From: Pseudomonas poae
Lineage (GTDB): Bacteria; Pseudomonadota; Gammaproteobacteria; Pseudomonadales; Pseudomonadaceae
Direction of reading: 5' to 3'
Assembly (NCBI GenBank): GCA_004000515.1
Contig: CP034537.1
Span: forward strand, 4,230,001-4,294,000
DNA: 64,000 nucleotides
In this document: piece by piece, positions 25,454 to 34,494 of the stretch
Numbering within the stretch: position 1 is the first letter of the stretch
Layout of the letters: each line of letters starts with the position of its first letter
Notes under the pieces: model-generated
Told to the model about the DNA's origin: nothing
What the model saw: only the letters and a program-made list of their open reading frames with translations
Databases searched by the model: none
Program-made: the position numbers and the translations under genes

Positions 25454-25470
25454 ATTGCCTGGAGAAAAGC

Positions 25471-28400
25471 ATGGGCGCAGCACGCAAGATTGATATCCAC
25501 GGCGCCAAAGGTGGCGAGGATAAGCCAAAAACGCCAACGGAAGCCCCGGACAGTCTGCGCTCTGTTGCGCTGGCCAAAATGCTTATCGCGGTAGGTGAGG
25601 GGGAGTTTGACGGTACGCCTACAGCGCGGGATATCTTCTTGGACGACACTCCAATTCAAGACCCTCAAGGCAATATGAACTTCCCAAATGTGAAATGGGA
25701 GTGGCGCACCGGAGGTGTGGACCAAGCATCGATCGCCGGGATTCCATCAGTAGAAAACGAAACCACGATCAGCACCGAACTCCGCAGCGGCACACCATGG
25801 GTTCGGGCGATCACCAATACCCAGCTTTCGGCCGTGCGCGTGCGTTTTGCCTGGCCGGCGCTCCAGTCTGTTGATGCCAGCGGCAACATCAACGGTTACC
25901 GGATCGTGTACAAAGTTGAGCTGGCCACCGACGGCGGCGCCTACCAGCAGGTGCTTAGCGAAGCGGTCGACGGCAAGACCACCAGCCTTTACGAGCGCAC
26001 TCGCCGTATCGATTTGCCCAGGGCCACCACCGGCTGGCTGATGCGTATTACCCGGGTGACCATCAACCAGAACAACAACAAAATTTCCGACACGATGCAG
26101 ATCGCCGGCTTTACAGAGGTAATCGACGCCAAGATCCGATACCCGAACACCGCACTGCTCTACATCGAGTTTTCAGCTGAGCAGTTCAGAAACATTCCTG
26201 CCGTCACGGTTCGCTGCAACGGTCGCAAGATACAGGTGCCGAGCAACTACGACCCTGTGTCGCGCTCGTATACCGGTATTTGGGATGGCACCTTCAAACA
26301 GGCTTGGACCGACAACGCTGTTTGGATGACCTACGACATCACCACGGCCGACCGCTTCGGCCTGGGCCGGCGCATCAAACCGTGGATGGTGGACAAGTGG
26401 GAGTTGTACCGCATCTCGCAGTACTGCGACCAACTGGTGCCGGACGGGAAGGGTGGCCAGGAGCCGCGATTCATTTGCAACCTGAACCTGCAGAGCAAGG
26501 CCGACGCCTGGTCGCTGCTGCGTGATATCTCGGCGATCTATCGGGGCATGACTTACTGGGCCCAGGGCCAGGTATTCACCCTGGCGGATATGCCGCGCGC
26601 TACCGACTTCGACTTTGCCTACACCCGGGCGAATGTCATCGATGGAAAGTTCACCTACTCGAGCGCATCGGAGCGCACCCGCTACACGCGGGCGCTGATC
26701 AGCTACGACAGCCCGGGGAACAACTTCGACACCGACGTCACAGCTGTGACCGATGCCAAGTTGCAGCGGCGCTACGGTGACAACCCGCTGGAGATAAGCG
26801 CTATTGGCTGCACCCGCGAATCCGAGGCCCAGCGCCGGGGCAAGTGGGCGCTGCTCACGAACTCCAAGGATCGGGCGGTTACCTTCAAGGTCGGCCTCGA
26901 CGGGCGCATCCCGCTGCCTGGATACGTGATCCCCATCGCGGACGAACTGCTGGCCGGCCGGCCGGTGGGCGGGCGTATCTCGGCGGTGAACGGCAAGGTC
27001 ATCACCCTGGACCGCGATACCCAGGCCAAGCCAGGTGATCGCCTGATCCTCAACCTTCCAGACGGCAAGTGCGAGGGCCGCACCGTGCAGATGGTCAGTG
27101 TGCGGCAGGTCACCGTGACCTTGGCTTATTCCGTGCCCCCGGAGCGTGAGCTGGTGTGGGCGCTGGATGCTGACGACCTGGCCATCCCGCTTTATCGCGT
27201 GGTCGGCGTGGCGCGGCCGGAGCCTGGTGTGTTTGAAATCTCGGCAGTTCAGTACGACCCGAGCAAGTTCGATCACATCGACACCGGCGCCCGCCTGGAA
27301 GAGCGGCCAATCAGCGTTGTGCCTATCACCGTAGTACCGGCGCCGGCGAGCGTCACCATCACATCGAACTACTCGGTGGACCAGGGTCTGGCGGTTAGCA
27401 CCATGAACATCTCGTGGCCCGCCGTGAACGGCGCGGTCGCGTATGACGTGGAGTGGCGCAAGGACAGCGGCAACTGGATCAAGCTGCAGCGCACCGGCGC
27501 GACAAGCGTTGACGTCACCGGCATTTACTCGGGCGCCTATCTGGCCCGTGTTCGATCGGTCAGCGCCTTCGAGATATCTTCGATCTGGAAGAGCTCCAAC
27601 CTGACCAACCTGGAAGGGAAGGTCGGCTTGCCGCCGGCTGTGGCATTCCTGTCCACCACCAGCGAACTGTTCGGCATCGGTTTGAAAGTTGGTTTTCCAC
27701 CAGGTGCAGAAGATACCCAGCGGACGGAGTTTTGGTATGGACAGGCGAACGACCTGTCGGCGGCAACCAAGCTGACCGATCTGGCGTATCCCCAGGCGGA
27801 TTACAGCATGCAGGCCCTACAGGCAGGCGCGCAGTTCTTCTTCTGGGCGCGCCTGGTGGACCGGACCGGCAACGTCGGCCCGTTCTATCCGGTCGGCAAC
27901 GGTGTGATGGGAATGGCCAGCGCAGACGCGGCGCCGGTGCTGGATTTGATCGCTGGGCAGATTGGGCGTACTGAGCTGGGCAAGGACATCACGGACGAGA
28001 TCGACAAGATCCCAGGGCTGCAGGCGCAGATCGATGCGCTCGACGGCTTGTCGGCGTACGACCCTGAATCGGTGTACCTGGAAGGTGATCTGGTGGTGGT
28101 CGGTAAGCGTATCTACCAGGCCACGCAATTGGTGCCGGTGGATACATCGCCGCCGAATGCGGCTTACTGGGTGGACGTTGGCCAGGTGCTGGTCACGGCC
28201 AACGGGCTGGCGCGCCAGGTTGAGATCAACACCACCAGCATCACGGAGCTGGATGGCGTGGTCACGGCTCAGGCGTCGAGCCTCCAGGCTTTGCAGTCGG
28301 CATACCGGGACGATGACGGCGAAGGTGATCTGGCGGATGCGATCCATGGATACAACGCGTCTGCGAGTTTCGCGCAGGAAGTGAAGACGCGCGCCTCGCA

Positions 28401-29039
28401 GAACGCGGCCATGGTGCAGCGGCAGACCGAGCTCACTGCCGAAGTGGGTGATGTCGCCGGCACGGTGACTGATCTGGAAAGCGTTGTGGTTACCGACCGG
28501 CAGGCGACGGCTCAGGCCATCCAACAGATCGGCGTCAAGATCGACGACAACTCGGCAGATATTCAGACGGTAAGCCGGGCTCAGGCAGATACCGACGGCA
28601 AGTTCTCGACGATGTACTCGGTGAAAATGCAGGTGAACGCGGACGGTCAATTGGTCGCGGCTGGTTTTGGTCTGGGTATAGAGCAGGATGAAGAGGGAGT
28701 TCTTCGGAGCCAGTTCTTGGTGAGTGCTGACCGGTTCGCGATTGTCAGCACGCTGGCCGGTGGGCAGGTGTTTACACCTTTCACGGTGGATAACGGCCAG
28801 GTCTTTATGCGCTCCGCGTTCATCCAGGACGGCAGCATCAGCATGCTCAAATTGGCCAGGCCCTGCAATCCGACAACTACATTGCCGGCATCCAGGGGTG
28901 GCGCCTCGATAAGGCGGGGAACCTAGAGTTCAACGGTCCGTCACCTGGTGGTGGGCGCCTGACGATGACCAACCGCGCGATCAAGGTCTATGACGAGAAT
29001 GGAGTTAAGCGCGTGCAGCTTGGGGATCTGACGGCATGA
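25471..29039 (+). CDS. Tail tip / host-specificity protein J-like (one-base frameshift near 28857)
   Basis: About 1,189 aa from ATG 25471 (GGAGAAAAGC upstream; the longer frame from 25291 has no site and overlaps gene I). The N-terminus 'GAKGGEDKPKTPTEAPDSLRSVALAKMLIAVGEGE', the 'KIRYPNTALLYIEFSAEQF' block and fibronectin-III-like repeats (residues about 640-800) match lambda gpJ. The C-terminal third is coiled coil and ends in 'AGIQGWRLDKAGNLEFNG'. The frame breaks at LKLA(R); one C missing in TTGGCCAGGCC restores LKLAQALQSDNYIAGIQGW and the stop at 29039. gpJ binds the outer-membrane receptor. Confidence 0.87.
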
Positions 29040-29361
29040 TCGGGGGGATAGGATATGGGGCGCTAACAGCGCCCTTGAGCTGGACGAGAACTCCTTTACC
29101 GTCGGGATAGTTTACTCCGCAGTAATCTCTGGTTCCGGCAGAAGTGTGTTTATATCAATTCCCGGAATCAATCCATCTACCCATTCCGCTGTTTGTGTAC
29201 CTATAACGGACTACAGAACGGATGGCCAAAGTATTGCGGCGATTCAATTCACTCCGGTTGTTTCGTCCGGCGGGGTTACTGTTTATTTTGGCTGCCCAGC
29301 AACCTCGACTGGGCCTGTGGGAATTACCCCTCAACGGCTCCTTGTCATGAGGTATAGGTAA
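29036..29361 (+). CDS. Small tail-associated protein (one-base frameshift near 29071)
   Basis: About 108 aa. ATG 29036 overlaps the J stop and reads MIGGIGYGAL; the frame then shifts to NSALELDENSFTVGIVYSAV and continues to 29361. One base lost in GGGCGCTAACAGC explains it; length 3n+2 agrees. The second part (IQFTPVVSSGGVTVYFGCPA) is beta-rich. The sequence is more AT-rich than J. Its position after J suggests a tail-fibre accessory. Not recognised. Confidence 0.55.
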
Positions 29362-30019
29362 TGCCGTCTTATGGACTTACATTTGTAAACAATAGCGATG
29401 TTGTAATTTTGGATTCTGAGTTCTCTAGGCTCGTGGTAGTTGCTCGTGGAACCTGGAGTGGTAATGGATCTGGGATTGAGTGTCTTTCCCTGCCGTAGTG
29501 ACGACAGCCGAGCCACCCTTGGTGTTTGTTAGGCCAAATCAGTCAAACACGTTCTGTTTTTGCAAGATCTCTGGGTCACCAGGAGCCTGGACAGGTTTCT
29601 CATTTGTTGGCATCTCAGGGCAGGGAACCTCGGGGTCATGGTTTTCTGCAGCGTTCAAATCAAACGAGACAGCTAAGTATGGGATAAGGCTGTGGGATGC
29701 ATCCACAAAGTTGCTTTTTGATAACGGCACTCCAGCGGCGCAGTTCACGAGGACTATTGCGGGCTGGGATTTCATTGGGTCAGAGCAAACAAGTCAGGGC
29801 GTGTATCGGCTAAGTTGGACTGCCTATTCGCCGCTTAACACAGGCGACTATATGTTGCTGAACAACATCGCGATGGATGTTGCTGGGAGTACTTCAAGAC
29901 AAGGGAATATGTACGCTCTTTGGCAGTATGAAAGCAACAGGCTGGTGATGCAGGCCGTTGGCGTTGACTTGCAGAGAACTCTTTACACACCAGTAGTGTT
30001 TGCAAAACCTATTTCCTAG
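29361..30019 (+). CDS. Beta-rich tail-associated protein (one-base frameshift near 29475)
   Basis: About 219 aa when joined. ATG 29361 lies in TAATG with the previous stop and gives MPSYGLTFVNNSDVVILDSE; after 'WSGNGSGIE' the frame shifts to FPAVVTTAEPPLVFVRPNQS and ends ...VVFAKPIS. 'PSYGLTFVNNSDVVILDSEF' and 'TPVVFAKPIS' resemble tail-tip accessory proteins of Pseudomonas siphophages that pair with J. AT-rich compared with neighbours, so probably part of an exchangeable host-range module. Confidence 0.6.
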
Positions 30020-30028
30020 GGGGATTAA

Positions 30029-31141
30029 ATGACCTGGTACAAAACAGGAACAGTTGCTGTGACGCCTGGCAGCAATGCCGTGATCGGCATGGGCACATCC
30101 TTTATCGCAAACTCGCGCGTTGGAGATGCCTTTCGTGGGCCAGATGGCGAGTGGTACGAAGTTACAAACATTGCCAGTAACACCTCCCTTTCGATTGCGC
30201 CAGATTATCAAGGCGCATCGGTGGCAGCTGGCGCGTACTCCCTTGCTCCCATGCAGGGATACGTCAAAGACTCAGCCGACGCACTGCGAGAAGCGACCAA
30301 GACCATCGCCGGTGGCGTGGCGGATATGCAGGAGCAAGTGGCGGCCGCGAGCGAGGCTGCTGAATCTGCTGGGCAATCCAAGGCGACGGCCACCGAGCAA
30401 GCAGGTATTGCAACTGCGGCCGCAGAAACCTCTGCTGGCAACAAGAACGCCGCGCAGCAAGCAGCCCAACAAAGCCAGGGCTCTGCGCAGGCATCTAGTG
30501 ATGCAGCCGTTAGATCTGAAACCGCCCGGGATTCCATCATCCAATCGGAGCAGGCGGCCGCCGCGTCAGCTGCAGCAGCGAAAGATTCGGCAGACCGAGC
30601 TGAAGAGGTTACTGAAGGTAAGGCAGCCAGTGGCAACAACAACGATATCACTTCGTTATGGGCGCTCACTGCGGACGGTTTCGACCGGCTACGCCAGGGA
30701 ATCGCGGCGATGGTTGGCGCAACTGCAGGCGCGGTTGGGATTAAAGGCCTTGTGCCTGCGCCCTCGGTGGCCGATCGGCTGAAGGTACTGAGCGGGGCGG
30801 GGACCTGGGTTCCGCTGCCAACAGGAGCAGCATGGGGCGCAATTACAGGGGCACTTTCTGATCAGTCGGATTTGCAGGCGGCGTTGGATGCTAAAGCCAG
30901 TTTGGCAAGTGTCCCAGTAATTCCTACTGCGGCTACGTTCATCCGCCTTGCCGAGGCATCCAACACCACGGTAACACTGCCAGCGGGCGGGACTTGGGCA
31001 TGGTGGTATATAAGGATGAACTCATCTAGCGGCGTGTATAGCGGTGTCAATCCGCAAGTAGGTGTAAGTGCAGGAGGCACCGTGATATCGGCTGCTACTT
31101 CAGGAATTTACCCTATGGGGATTGCGTGGAAAATATCATGA
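30029..31141 (+). CDS. Tail fibre protein
   Basis: 370 aa. 'WYKTGTVAVTPGSNAVIGMGTSF' is the usual N-terminal head of phage fibre proteins that attaches to the tail. It is followed by an Ala/Gln/Ser-rich coiled shaft (EQVAAASEAAESAGQSKATA ... SEQAAAASAAAAKDSADRAE) and a short beta C-terminal tip (VTLPAGGTWAWWYIRMNSSS) that would bind the host. GGGGG precedes ATG 30029. The C-terminal tip is probably the variable receptor-binding part. Confidence 0.82.
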   Translation: MTWYKTGTVAVTPGSNAVIGMGTSFIANSRVGDAFRGPDGEWYEVTNIASNTSLSIAPDYQGASVAAGAYSLAPMQGYVKDSADALREATKTIAGGVADMQEQVAAASEAAESAGQSKATATEQAGIATAAAETSAGNKNAAQQAAQQSQGSAQASSDAAVRSETARDSIIQSEQAAAASAAAAKDSADRAEEVTEGKAASGNNNDITSLWALTADGFDRLRQGIAAMVGATAGAVGIKGLVPAPSVADRLKVLSGAGTWVPLPTGAAWGAITGALSDQSDLQAALDAKASLASVPVIPTAATFIRLAEASNTTVTLPAGGTWAWWYIRMNSSSGVYSGVNPQVGVSAGGTVISAATSGIYPMGIAWKIS

Positions 31142-31512
31142 GTGAATTTTATTATCTTACAGATGGATCGGCTGTTGGTAATTACAACGGAATGCCTTAC
31201 AACTTTCACCCTAAAGCAACACCTGAGCAATGGTCTTGGTTTCAGGCAGAGCTTGCGGCTGGTAATTTTCAGGAGGTTGCTAGGCCGCCAGACCCTGCGG
31301 CAGATCCGATTGATCCAGCAATTGTCGAAAACTCGTGGCGCGAAACCCAAATGCCTATCGCCCAGCAGAATGTGACCGCCATCGAGTACGGCGAGGAAGA
31401 CATTACCGGAACCGCTCAGCAGTGGCAGAAATACTGGCTGGCCCTACGCAAGTGGACCGAAATCAATCCTGACTTTCCCGACAGTAGCAAGCGCCCAGTA
31501 GCGCCGAGCTGA
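31138..31512 (+). CDS. Tail fibre assembly-like protein
   Basis: 124 aa from ATG 31138, overlapping the fibre stop by 4 nt. 'EFYYLTDGSAVGNYNGMPYNFHPKATPEQWSWFQAELAAGN' and 'WQKYWLALRKWTEINPDFPDSSKRPVAP' fit small fibre chaperones placed right after fibre genes (Mu/P2 Tfa-like). It probably helps the fibre tip trimerise. Confidence 0.68.
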   Translation: MSEFYYLTDGSAVGNYNGMPYNFHPKATPEQWSWFQAELAAGNFQEVARPPDPAADPIDPAIVENSWRETQMPIAQQNVTAIEYGEEDITGTAQQWQKYWLALRKWTEINPDFPDSSKRPVAPS

Positions 31513-31530
31513 TTCATAGCCGAACAACGA

Positions 31531-31557
31531 CACCCGCCATCGAGCGGGTTTATTTTT
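31531..31557 (+). terminator. Hairpin terminator with linked ribosome site
   Basis: CCCGC-CATCGA-GCGGG then TTTATTTTT, then GCCTGGAGAAAAGC, the ribosome site of the endolysin gene. Confidence 0.75.
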
Positions 31558-31572
31558 GCCTGGAGAAAAGCA

Positions 31573-32082
31573 ATGGCACGACTTTCCGAATCTCGCGCGG
31601 GCGGACGTAACGCGCTGGCCTTCCTCGATATGCTCGCCTGGGGCGAGGGCACCAGCACCTCCCCGGCCACGGCCATGGATGGCTACGACGTGATCGTGAC
31701 GGGAATGGATCGAAAACCCGAGGTGTTCAAGGATTTCACGGACCACCCGTTCGCCAAGGGGCGCGCATCGAAGGTCATCAACAGCAAAGGGCTCACGTCC
31801 AATGCTTCGGGCCGGTACCAGCAGATGCTGAAGGACTGGCCGCATTACAAGGCCCTGCTCAAGCTGCCGGACTTCAGCCCGATCAGCCAGGACCTGGTGG
31901 CGCTGCAGCACATCCGCGAGTGCCGGGCATTGCCTGACGTGCTTGCCGGACGGATCGAGACGGCTCTCGCGAAGTGCCGGAACATCTGGGCCAGCTTGCC
32001 GGGTGCCGGGTATGGCCAGCGCGAGCACCGCTTGGAGGATCTGCTGAAGCAGTACCGGCTGGCGGGCGGGGTGATGTCGTGA
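31573..32082 (+). CDS. Lambda R-type endolysin (lytic transglycosylase)
   Basis: 169 aa. 'ALAFLDMLAWGEGT', 'GYDVIVTGM', 'FTDHPFAKG', 'SNASGRYQQMLKDW' and 'NIWASLPGAGYGQREH' follow lambda R almost block by block; the Glu in WGEGT is the catalytic acid of this GH104 family. It cuts the glycan strands of peptidoglycan in the periplasm. No signal peptide, so a holin must release it. Confidence 0.9.
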   Translation: MARLSESRAGGRNALAFLDMLAWGEGTSTSPATAMDGYDVIVTGMDRKPEVFKDFTDHPFAKGRASKVINSKGLTSNASGRYQQMLKDWPHYKALLKLPDFSPISQDLVALQHIRECRALPDVLAGRIETALAKCRNIWASLPGAGYGQREHRLEDLLKQYRLAGGVMS

Positions 32083-32579
32083 AGCCCGGGCAGATCCTGG
32101 CAGCGATCCTGCTGGCGATGATGATCAGCGCCGCCGGCACCTGGCAGGTCCAGGACTGGCGCCTGGGCAAGACGTTAGCGGAGCAGGGCGCCCAGTTCCA
32201 GACGGATTTGGCCGCGATTGGCAATGCTGCTGCAGCTCAGGCCCGCACCGAGCAAGACAGACGGCTGGCCACCGAGCAGAAGCTTGCATCCTCCGATCAA
32301 CAACACACCAAGGAACTATCCGATGCCCAGCGCAACCAGGTTCGCCTGCGTGACCAGCTTGCTACTGCTGATGTCCGGCTGTCAGTCCTCCTCGAGGATT
32401 CAGCCAGTGGCTGCAACGTGCCTGCCGCCCCCGGCACCGTCGGCGTGGTTCATGCAGTCCGTCGAGCCCAACTTGACCCAGCGCATGCTCAACGAATTAT
32501 CGCCATCACCGACACCGGTGACCAAGGACTGATCGCGCTGCGGGCGTGCCAGGCTTACGTCCGTGCAATTGCACCTTGA
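32079..32579 (+). CDS. Rz-like inner-membrane spanin
   Basis: 166 aa from GTG 32079, which overlaps the endolysin stop by 4 nt. One N-terminal membrane segment (ILAAILLAMMISAAGTW) followed by a periplasmic coiled coil (AQARTEQDRRLATEQKLASS ... RNQVRLRDQLATADVRL). That is the i-spanin design: it joins Rz1 across the periplasm to fuse the membranes at lysis. The Rz1 gene is nested in another frame. Confidence 0.85.
   Translation: MKPGQILAAILLAMMISAAGTWQVQDWRLGKTLAEQGAQFQTDLAAIGNAAAAQARTEQDRRLATEQKLASSDQQHTKELSDAQRNQVRLRDQLATADVRLSVLLEDSASGCNVPAAPGTVGVVHAVRRAQLDPAHAQRIIAITDTGDQGLIALRACQAYVRAIAP
32323..32532 (+). CDS. Rz1-like outer-membrane spanin lipoprotein, nested in Rz
   Basis: 69 aa, +1 frame inside Rz. 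ATG 32323 has AAGGA 9 nt upstream. 'ATRFACVTSLLLLMSGCQSS' is a signal peptide with lipobox LMSGC; the mature part is short and Pro-rich (CLPPPAPSAWF, SPSPTP), as in Rz1. It would be lipidated and face Rz in the periplasm. Confidence 0.82.
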   Translation: MPSATRFACVTSLLLLMSGCQSSSRIQPVAATCLPPPAPSAWFMQSVEPNLTQRMLNELSPSPTPVTKD

Positions 32580-32643
32580 GATCAATGAACTACTCTCTCG
32601 GGGCGGGTTCGTATTGCGATCATTTGGTTTATTGAAGGGCGCC

Positions 32644-32736
32644 ATGGATAAGAGGCTTGCAGGCCTTTCGTTTCTGCTGACTCTGGGCTGGGTTACGGCG
32701 GTAGCGTTTGTGATGTGGTATTTCTCGGAGCCTTAG
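32644..32736 (+). CDS. 30-residue single-TM peptide
   Basis: Short frame MDKRLAGLSFLLTLGWVTAV plus AFVMWYFSEP, one hydrophobic helix with basic N- and acidic C-terminus. AAGGG lies 5 nt before ATG 32644. It ends the lysis cassette and overlaps the convergent SRAP gene by 4 nt. It could be a holin or antiholin-like peptide, but no holin is otherwise clear here; support is limited to composition and position. Confidence 0.5.
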   Translation: MDKRLAGLSFLLTLGWVTAVAFVMWYFSEP

Positions 32737-33413
32737 CCCAGGGGGAGAATCAGTTCGGGCCCCTTGTTCCTGACGTTTCCAACGGCCGTGTCGACCTTGA
32801 ACCATTCAAAGGCCTCGGACGGCTCTCCCTGATGCAGCGCCATCTCCTCGGCGCGCTCCTTGGGTGTTGCCGGGTCAAGCCATTCCCTGGCTAAATCAGG
32901 CGTCAGCACCACCGGCCGCCTGTCGTGAATGTCCACCATACCTCCTGCGCTGTCGGCCGTGATGATCACGAAGCCGTCATGCTCGCCGGGACCTTCATCG
33001 GCGTCGGGTAGTTGGCCAATGGCGGCACACAGCACGGGCGCGCCATCGCGGCGGCGGATCAAATAGGGCTGCTTCTTCGGGCCGCCTTCATCCACCCACT
33101 CAAACCAGTTGTCGATAGGCGTGATTGCCCGATGTGGCCAGATCGCCCGAAAGAACGGGCCGTGAGCGACTTTCTCGGCGCGAGCATTGATAGGCGCGGC
33201 GCGGTCCTTGGCCCAGTGTGGCCGCCATCCCCATCGTATGGAGTCAGCGTGCAACAGATCGCCCTGAATGTGCAGCAATGCCACCTGGGTACTGGGAGCA
33301 ACGTTGTAGTGTTCGATTGGCTGGTCACCCACAGTGTTTGCCAAGGCATTCGGCATGCTCAGCGCTGCAACGAAGTCGTGGATTCCTCGGTACTGCGTCA
33401 ATCTTCCGCACAT
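32733..33413 (-). CDS. SOS response-associated peptidase (SRAP/HMCES, YedK-like)
   Basis: 226 aa. It starts MCGRLTQY with the catalytic Cys2 used to crosslink abasic sites in single-stranded DNA. Other active-site blocks are 'HYNVAPSTQVALL', 'NARAEKVAHGPFF', 'WFEWVDEG' with the key Glu, and 'MVDIHDRRPVVL' with the key His. It shields abasic ssDNA at forks. It is the second gene of a minus-strand operon headed by a coiled-coil protein and a LexA box (33798-33813), so SOS control is visible in the sequence. Confidence 0.9.
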   Translation of the reverse strand: MCGRLTQYRGIHDFVAALSMPNALANTVGDQPIEHYNVAPSTQVALLHIQGDLLHADSIRWGWRPHWAKDRAAPINARAEKVAHGPFFRAIWPHRAITPIDNWFEWVDEGGPKKQPYLIRRRDGAPVLCAAIGQLPDADEGPGEHDGFVIITADSAGGMVDIHDRRPVVLTPDLAREWLDPATPKERAEEMALHQGEPSEAFEWFKVDTAVGNVRNKGPELILPLG

Positions 33414-33440
33414 GGCCAGGCCCTCTGTGTTCGTGTGAGC

Positions 33441-33778
33441 TTAGACAATCGTGGTTGGGCGAGGTCTCATTTCATTCACGATCAGCCGAAGTGATTCCGC
33501 CTCTCGCTTGTTCGCGTTGTTTGAGGTTGTCAGGTCCGCGATGTGTTTCCTCATTTCTGCTGCTTCGGCCCCGCGCTGCCGGAGGTAGCCAGAGAACTCA
33601 TCTTTTATCGCTCGAGTTTCGTCGAGCATCGCGATCAGACCGAAGATGTCCTCTCTCGCCTTGCGTAGCTGCAGGTTCAGTTCTTGGATCTCGTTCTCCA
33701 GCAGCAGGCAATGCTGTTGGTATGTTTCGAGAGGCGAGGGAGGCCAAGCCACTCGCAAGTGTCTTCATCGATGGGCAT
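33441..33778 (-). CDS. Coiled-coil protein upstream of SRAP (one-base frameshift near 33745)
   Basis: About 112 aa if it starts at ATG 33778 (MPIDEDTCEWLGLP); the frame then shifts by one base to SPLETYQQHCLLLENEIQEL and goes on as a long coiled coil (RKAREDIFGLIAMLDETRAI). Length 3n+2 fits a single lost base in the GGCCTCCCTCG stretch. If the break is real, a shorter protein from TTG 33758 is possible. It shares the LexA-controlled operon with SRAP, 27 nt apart, so it may act in the same DNA-damage response. Confidence 0.55.
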
Positions 33779-33797
33779 GGTTGAGGTAATCCGATAG

Positions 33798-33813
33798 CTG
33801 TATGTGCATACAG
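33798..33813. promoter_or_regulatory. LexA (SOS) box before SRAP operon
   Basis: CTGTATGTGCATACAG has perfect CTGTAT / ATACAG arms. It lies 20 nt before the start of the coiled-coil gene, on the minus-strand side, overlapping its likely promoter. Confidence 0.82.
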
Positions 33814-33867
33814 TAATCGACGTTTGGGCCTGACGCGATTTGAGGCGACGAGCTGTAGTGGATTGGA

Positions 33868-34077
33868 TTACTCCGGGGACATCAAAACAGCGAGGGTGAG
33901 CTTTATGAACTCTTCGTTCTCATCGATGGTGTGCAAGGCGCCGCGCACATTCTCAGCCACGTCAGCAGAGCCGCGCTGCTCGACCCAGTTGGAGATCTCC
34001 ATGATGGACGCCTCAAGGGCCAGCTGGTTTTCGTACAACTTTGAGAGCAGGGAAGGGAGCAGGTCTGAGTTGGGCAT
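33868..34077 (-). CDS. Small helical protein
   Basis: 69 aa from ATG 34077 with GAGGAA upstream. MPNSDLLPSLLSKLYENQLA then 'EASIMEISNWVEQRGSADVAE', all helical, soluble. Similar short proteins are frequent in Pseudomonas prophages; unknown function. Confidence 0.55.
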   Translation of the reverse strand: MPNSDLLPSLLSKLYENQLALEASIMEISNWVEQRGSADVAENVRGALHTIDENEEFIKLTLAVLMSPE

Positions 34078-34494
34078 CGGCGTTCCTCTGGTGGAGTGAA
34101 CAGCGTAGCAGTTGGTGTTTGGGACCCCTTTTAAGGTCATGAGTGGCCGCTGTCGACCAATAGCTGCCGGTGAGCAACGGAAGAGTCGGCCAGAAGTGGT
34201 CATTCAAATGAGCTCACTAGACTCACTGTTACTGATCTGTTCGATCAACACTCCCCCGTTGCGTGTCTGACCCGGGCCAATCAGGCTCGCCTTGTAGCGA
34301 AACTCAATCCATAAGCTACATTTCTGTAATCCAAAAAAGAAAGTGTTCTGTCTTGGTGTTTCGAACATATCGCTGCATAGGGCACGGTCGGGTCCACAAG
34401 GCTACAAAGAGACGGCTTTCGCAAGTATGTCCCGATGTTCTCGCATGACATCAACGCCCGGATACTCCATATTCCGCATAGCAAGGAGCGATAT
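34078..34494. other. Intergenic stretch, no gene seen
   Basis: About 420 nt, more AT-rich than the flanks. Frames present lack ribosome sites and overlap one another. It must hold the promoter for the DUF1254/DUF1214 gene at 34,495; I see no clear operator. Confidence 0.4.

Noticed and set aside
25291..25470. Upstream extension of the J gene
   Set aside because: No ribosome site, overlaps gene I, and reads through a terminator; ATG 25471 has a strong site and the family N-terminus.
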